NCBI GenBank assembly: GCA_028571685.1
Contig: CM053141.1
Coordinates: forward strand, 48,978,333-49,042,332
Length of the DNA stretch: 64,000 nt
Source: Heterohyrax brucei
Taxonomy: Eukaryota; Chordata; Mammalia; Hyracoidea; Procaviidae
Direction: 5' to 3'
Translations under genes and position numbers: made by a program
The notes under the pieces: model-generated
What the model saw: only the letters and a program-made list of their open reading frames with translations
Database searches by the model: none
Told to the model about the DNA's origin: nothing
In this document: one piece after another, positions 61,514-64,000 of the stretch
Numbering within the stretch: position 1 is the first letter of the stretch
Layout of the letters: every line of letters begins with the position of its first letter

Positions 61514-62587
61514 AAAGTAAAAATGTCACCTTGAAGACTAAGCCTGATCCAAGCCATGATATTTTCAATTGCATCATATGCATGCCAAAGCTGGACAATG
61601 AACAAGGAAGATGGAAGAAGAATTTTGATGTCTTTGAATTGCGATGTTGGGGAAGAACACTGAGTATAACACGGGCTGCCAAAAGAACAAACAGATCTGT
61701 TTTGGAAGAAGTACAACTAGAGTGGTCCTTGGAAGCAAAGATGGCACGACTATGTCCTATATAATTTGAATGTGTTTTCAGGAGGAATCAGTCCCTGAAG
61801 AAGGACATCACACCTGGTAGAGTGTAGGGTCAGTGAAAAAGAGGAAGATCCTTGATGTGATGAATTGACCCAGTGCTTGCAATTGAGCTTAAACGTAAAT
61901 GTGTATGTGCACAAGACTGGTCAGTGTTTCGCTCTATTGTGCACAATGTTTCTATAATTCAGAACTGACTCAATGATGCCTAACAACAACAACATGATGT
62001 TAATGAGGGGAATTAGTAGCAGTTATATTGATGAGATCTACAAGTTTAGATTATGTCTTAAGTCGACTTTTTTTGAAATATAAAAGACAGAAGTGAGCAG
62101 AGAGACAGGAAGACATACAACCATGAAAGCAGCAGTGGAAACAGAGCATGTGTATTGGACTCAGAGTTCCTGTACTGAGAAGTTACTAGTACAGGGAAAG
62201 ATTGGTAAGTAGGACCTTGCTCCACAGCTCACACAGACGAAAGCCATCACCTGGAGTTGGTGTCCTGAATGTGGACTTGTTGGTTACTTGACAGCGAAAA
62301 AATAAATTTTTGTTGAAGCCATCCACTTGGGGTAAGTCTGTTATAGTGGCCCTAGATAACTAAGGTATCCAGCAATACATGAAAGTGCTTGTTTTCTCAC
62401 AGCCTAGCAAAGAGATTATGGTGAACAAATTTTTGGTATTATTCAATCTAATATATAAGTGATATCTTACAAAATTTAACTTTGATTTGCAATTCTGTTA
62501 CTGTTGGTGAGGTTGAGCCTATATACATGTGGTTAAGGGTCATTTGCACACTGTTTTCTGTAAACAAGATGTTCTCTTCTGCAAGTT

Positions 62588-62797
62588 GTTTTTGTCTCCC
62601 CAAGGGACATTTGGGAACATCTGGAGACATTTTGGATTGTCACAACTGGGGTTTAGTGCTTCTGTCATCTTATGGATGCATGGCAGTGATACAGCTAAAC
62701 AGCCTATAATTCATGAGAGAGCTCCACCACAAAGGATTATTCTGGTCTTATTTTATTGCCTAAAGTGTCATGGTTCCAAGGTTGAGAAGCCCTGCTG
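62588..62797 (+). repeat. MER5A-like hAT DNA transposon relic
   Basis: GTCTCCCCAAGGGACATTTG, GGAACATCTGGAGACATTTT, GTCACAACTGGGG at the left and CAAGGTTGAGAAGCCCTG at the right. Opposite orientation to the copy at 47806-48018. Confidence 0.82.
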
Positions 62798-63149
62798 TAA
62801 ACATATCTATTGACAATTTTTCACACAGAGTTTCCTTCGTTCCTCCTTCCCTCCTTCTTCCTTTGCTTTTACTGCTGGTAACTTTGTGGGGTTTGTCGTT
62901 ACTGTTCACAAAGCTCGGGCTTCCCACCTGTAGAAAGCAACATATCCAAACAACTTGCTTTGGCCAGTGAAATAGGAACAGAAGTGACAAGCCTCACTTT
63001 TTGGCAAAGGTGTTAAGTACCAGCTAGCCGGTAGCTGGCCATGGCCCCTTTTTCCTGCATCTTCCATTAGGGAAGAATCTGTTGAGATGATGCTTCCATC
63101 AGTGTGGGTCCCTGAGGGACTGGTCGTAGAGTCCCCTGCTGAGCAATAT
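62798..63149. other. Intergenic sequence, nothing recognised
   Basis: Overlapping + and - ORFs; no motif. Confidence 0.4.
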
Positions 63150-63312
63150 GGAAACCCTGGTGGTGTAATGGCTTAAGTGCTACTTCTGCTAACCAAAAGG
63201 TTAGTGGTTCAAGTTCGCTAGGGCTCCCTGGAAACTCTATGAGGCAGTTCTACTCTGACCTCTAGGGTTGCTATAAGCTGGACCTGACTCTGTGGCGATG
63301 GGTTTGGGCTAA
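63150..63312 (+). repeat. AfroSINE
   Basis: GGAAACCCTGGTGGTGTAATG head, CTGCTAACCAAAAGGTTAGTGG, CTATGAGGCAGTTCTACTC, GGTTGCTATAAGCTGGACC, tail GGGTTTGGG. Confidence 0.92.
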
Positions 63313-63681
63313 TCAGTAAGTAGTGTGAATGAGAAGCATGTTTTAGATCCTGGGAACTTTTAGGATATTTGTTACTATAGCAAAAACTAACCTATTTTGG
63401 TGAGTAAAATCTTCTCATATTAGGAATATTAGCCTTTTGTCTCAAATATTTTCCCTAGTTTGTCATTTGTCTTTTTTCTTTTCTTATGGAGTTTTTCTCC
63501 ATGCAAAAATGCTTATCGGTATTATTTTCATATGGTAAACGTGTCAAATTTTTTTCCTTTCCCTTATTGCTTCTGGGCTTTGGGTCATGGTTAGGAAGTT
63601 TTCCCCAATCCTGCATCATTCAGAAATTCGGTCATCTTATGTTTCCAGCACTTTCATAGTTTATTGTACTGCTATATAGTA

Positions 63682-63882
63682 TGAGGAGAGTCCCTGAGTG
63701 GTGCAAATAGTTTTAACGCTTGGGCATTAATTATAAGGCTGGAGTTTCAAGTCTATACAGAGACCCCAGAAATAAAGGCCTGGGGATAGAATTCTGAAAA
63801 AGTTCTCCTTTGAAAACCCTGGAGAGTACAGTTCTACTCTGGCAGACGTATGGTCTCCATGAGTTGGAATCAGTTTGATGGC
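63682..63882 (+). repeat. AfroSINE variant
   Basis: GAGAGTCCCTGAGTGGTGC head, GCTGGAGTTTCAAGTCTATAC, TACAGTTCTACTCTGGCAG, end GTTGGAATCAGTTTGATGGC. Confidence 0.82.
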
Positions 63883-63883
63883 A

Positions 63884-63916
63884 TTGTGTGTGTGTGTGTG
63901 TGTCTATGTGTGTGAT
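63884..63916. repeat. (TG)n microsatellite
   Basis: About 10 GT units at the SINE tail, then TCTATGTGTGTG. It probably grew from the SINE tail. Confidence 0.85.
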
Positions 63917-64000
63917 GTGAGACCTGGATACATATTTCCCCGTATGAGTCTCCAGTTATCTCTAAATCATTTATTAACAATCATTTTGCCATACTCATGT

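Larger units (their letters stand above)
59240..61993 (+). mobile_element. RTE/BovB-type LINE, near full length, inactive
   Basis: 2,754 bp with a 10-bp target duplication ATGATGTTAA at 59230-59239 and 61994-62003. Carries decayed endonuclease (ITQIYTPTTKAKDE; TDHQLLIHKFKLKLKKIR) and reverse transcriptase (IDYAKAFDCVDHNK motif A at 60921-60959; VRQGVCQGCILSPYLF motif B). Motif C reads Tyr-Ala-His-Asp at 61223-61234 in place of Tyr-Ala-Asp-Asp. Many stops. Ends in CCTAACAACAACAAC. Probably 5'-truncated relative to a roughly 3.2-kb family. Confidence 0.92.
59096..62365 (+). repeat. MaLR-like LTR split by an RTE insertion
   Basis: 5' part 59096-59239 (TGTCATGGTTTGAATGG start) and 3' part 62004-62365 (TAAGTCGACTTTTTTTG, GCAGAGAGACAGGAAGACA, AAAATAAATTTTTGTTGAAG, GTTATAGTGGCCCTAG). 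Joined, they form a normal LTR of about 500 bp. The right end is approximate. Confidence 0.8.
63335..64000 (-). repeat. Old L1 fragment, split by a SINE, runs off the window
   Basis: Reverse-strand L1 text (GGGTCATGGTTAGGAAG, TTTGTCATTTGTCTTTTTTC), resuming after the SINE with GACCTGGATACATATTTCC. No long ORF. Confidence 0.65.

Overview
This is nuclear DNA from a placental mammal, almost certainly an afrotherian and most likely an elephant or close relative. The evidence is about thirty tRNA-derived SINEs of the AfroSINE type (3' core like GGTTGCTATGAGTTGGAATC), RTE/BovB-type LINEs ending in CACCTAACAACAAC, full-length L1s with an afrotherian-style 3' UTR, and several LTR families. Family names are recalled, not searched. 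Nothing here is prokaryotic.

Gene content: the only gene I can support is the 3' end of NNT (mitochondrial NAD(P) transhydrogenase) on the + strand. Three exons at 10788-10906, 12299-12414 and 14108-14257 encode the last 127 residues (domain III, NADP(H)-binding) and the stop codon. All splice sites are canonical and the frame is intact, so this is the real gene and not a processed copy. The 3' UTR starts at 14258; the nearest good polyadenylation signal is at 15048. Everything before 10788 is NNT intron as far as can be seen, and everything after about 15-17 kb is intergenic.

Layout: 1-10.8 kb is intron with an old L1, SINEs, an RTE fragment and a GC-richer LTR. 10.8-15.1 kb is the NNT 3' end. 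15-22 kb is SINE-rich spacer. 22.08-30.18 kb is a full-length L1 on the minus strand, carrying a nested second L1 3' end and a SINE. 31.3-31.65 kb is a compact LTR with TATA box and poly(A) signal. 37.76-42.69 kb is a second full-length-ended minus-strand L1 that has lost about 2.8 kb of ORF2. 43-49 kb is mixed spacer with an 87-bp inverted duplication, MIR, L2 and MER5-type relics. 47-62.4 kb holds several MaLR-like LTRs, two of them head to head, and one split by a 2.75-kb RTE. The window ends in old L1 and SINEs.

No new multi-gene system is present. The observations most worth checking are the 87-bp inverted duplication (43738/44346), the LTR with three interferon-response-like motifs (5669-6440), a 17-bp perfect hairpin of pre-miRNA size (35529-35600), the head-to-head LTR pair, and the in-frame ORF2 deletion in the second L1.
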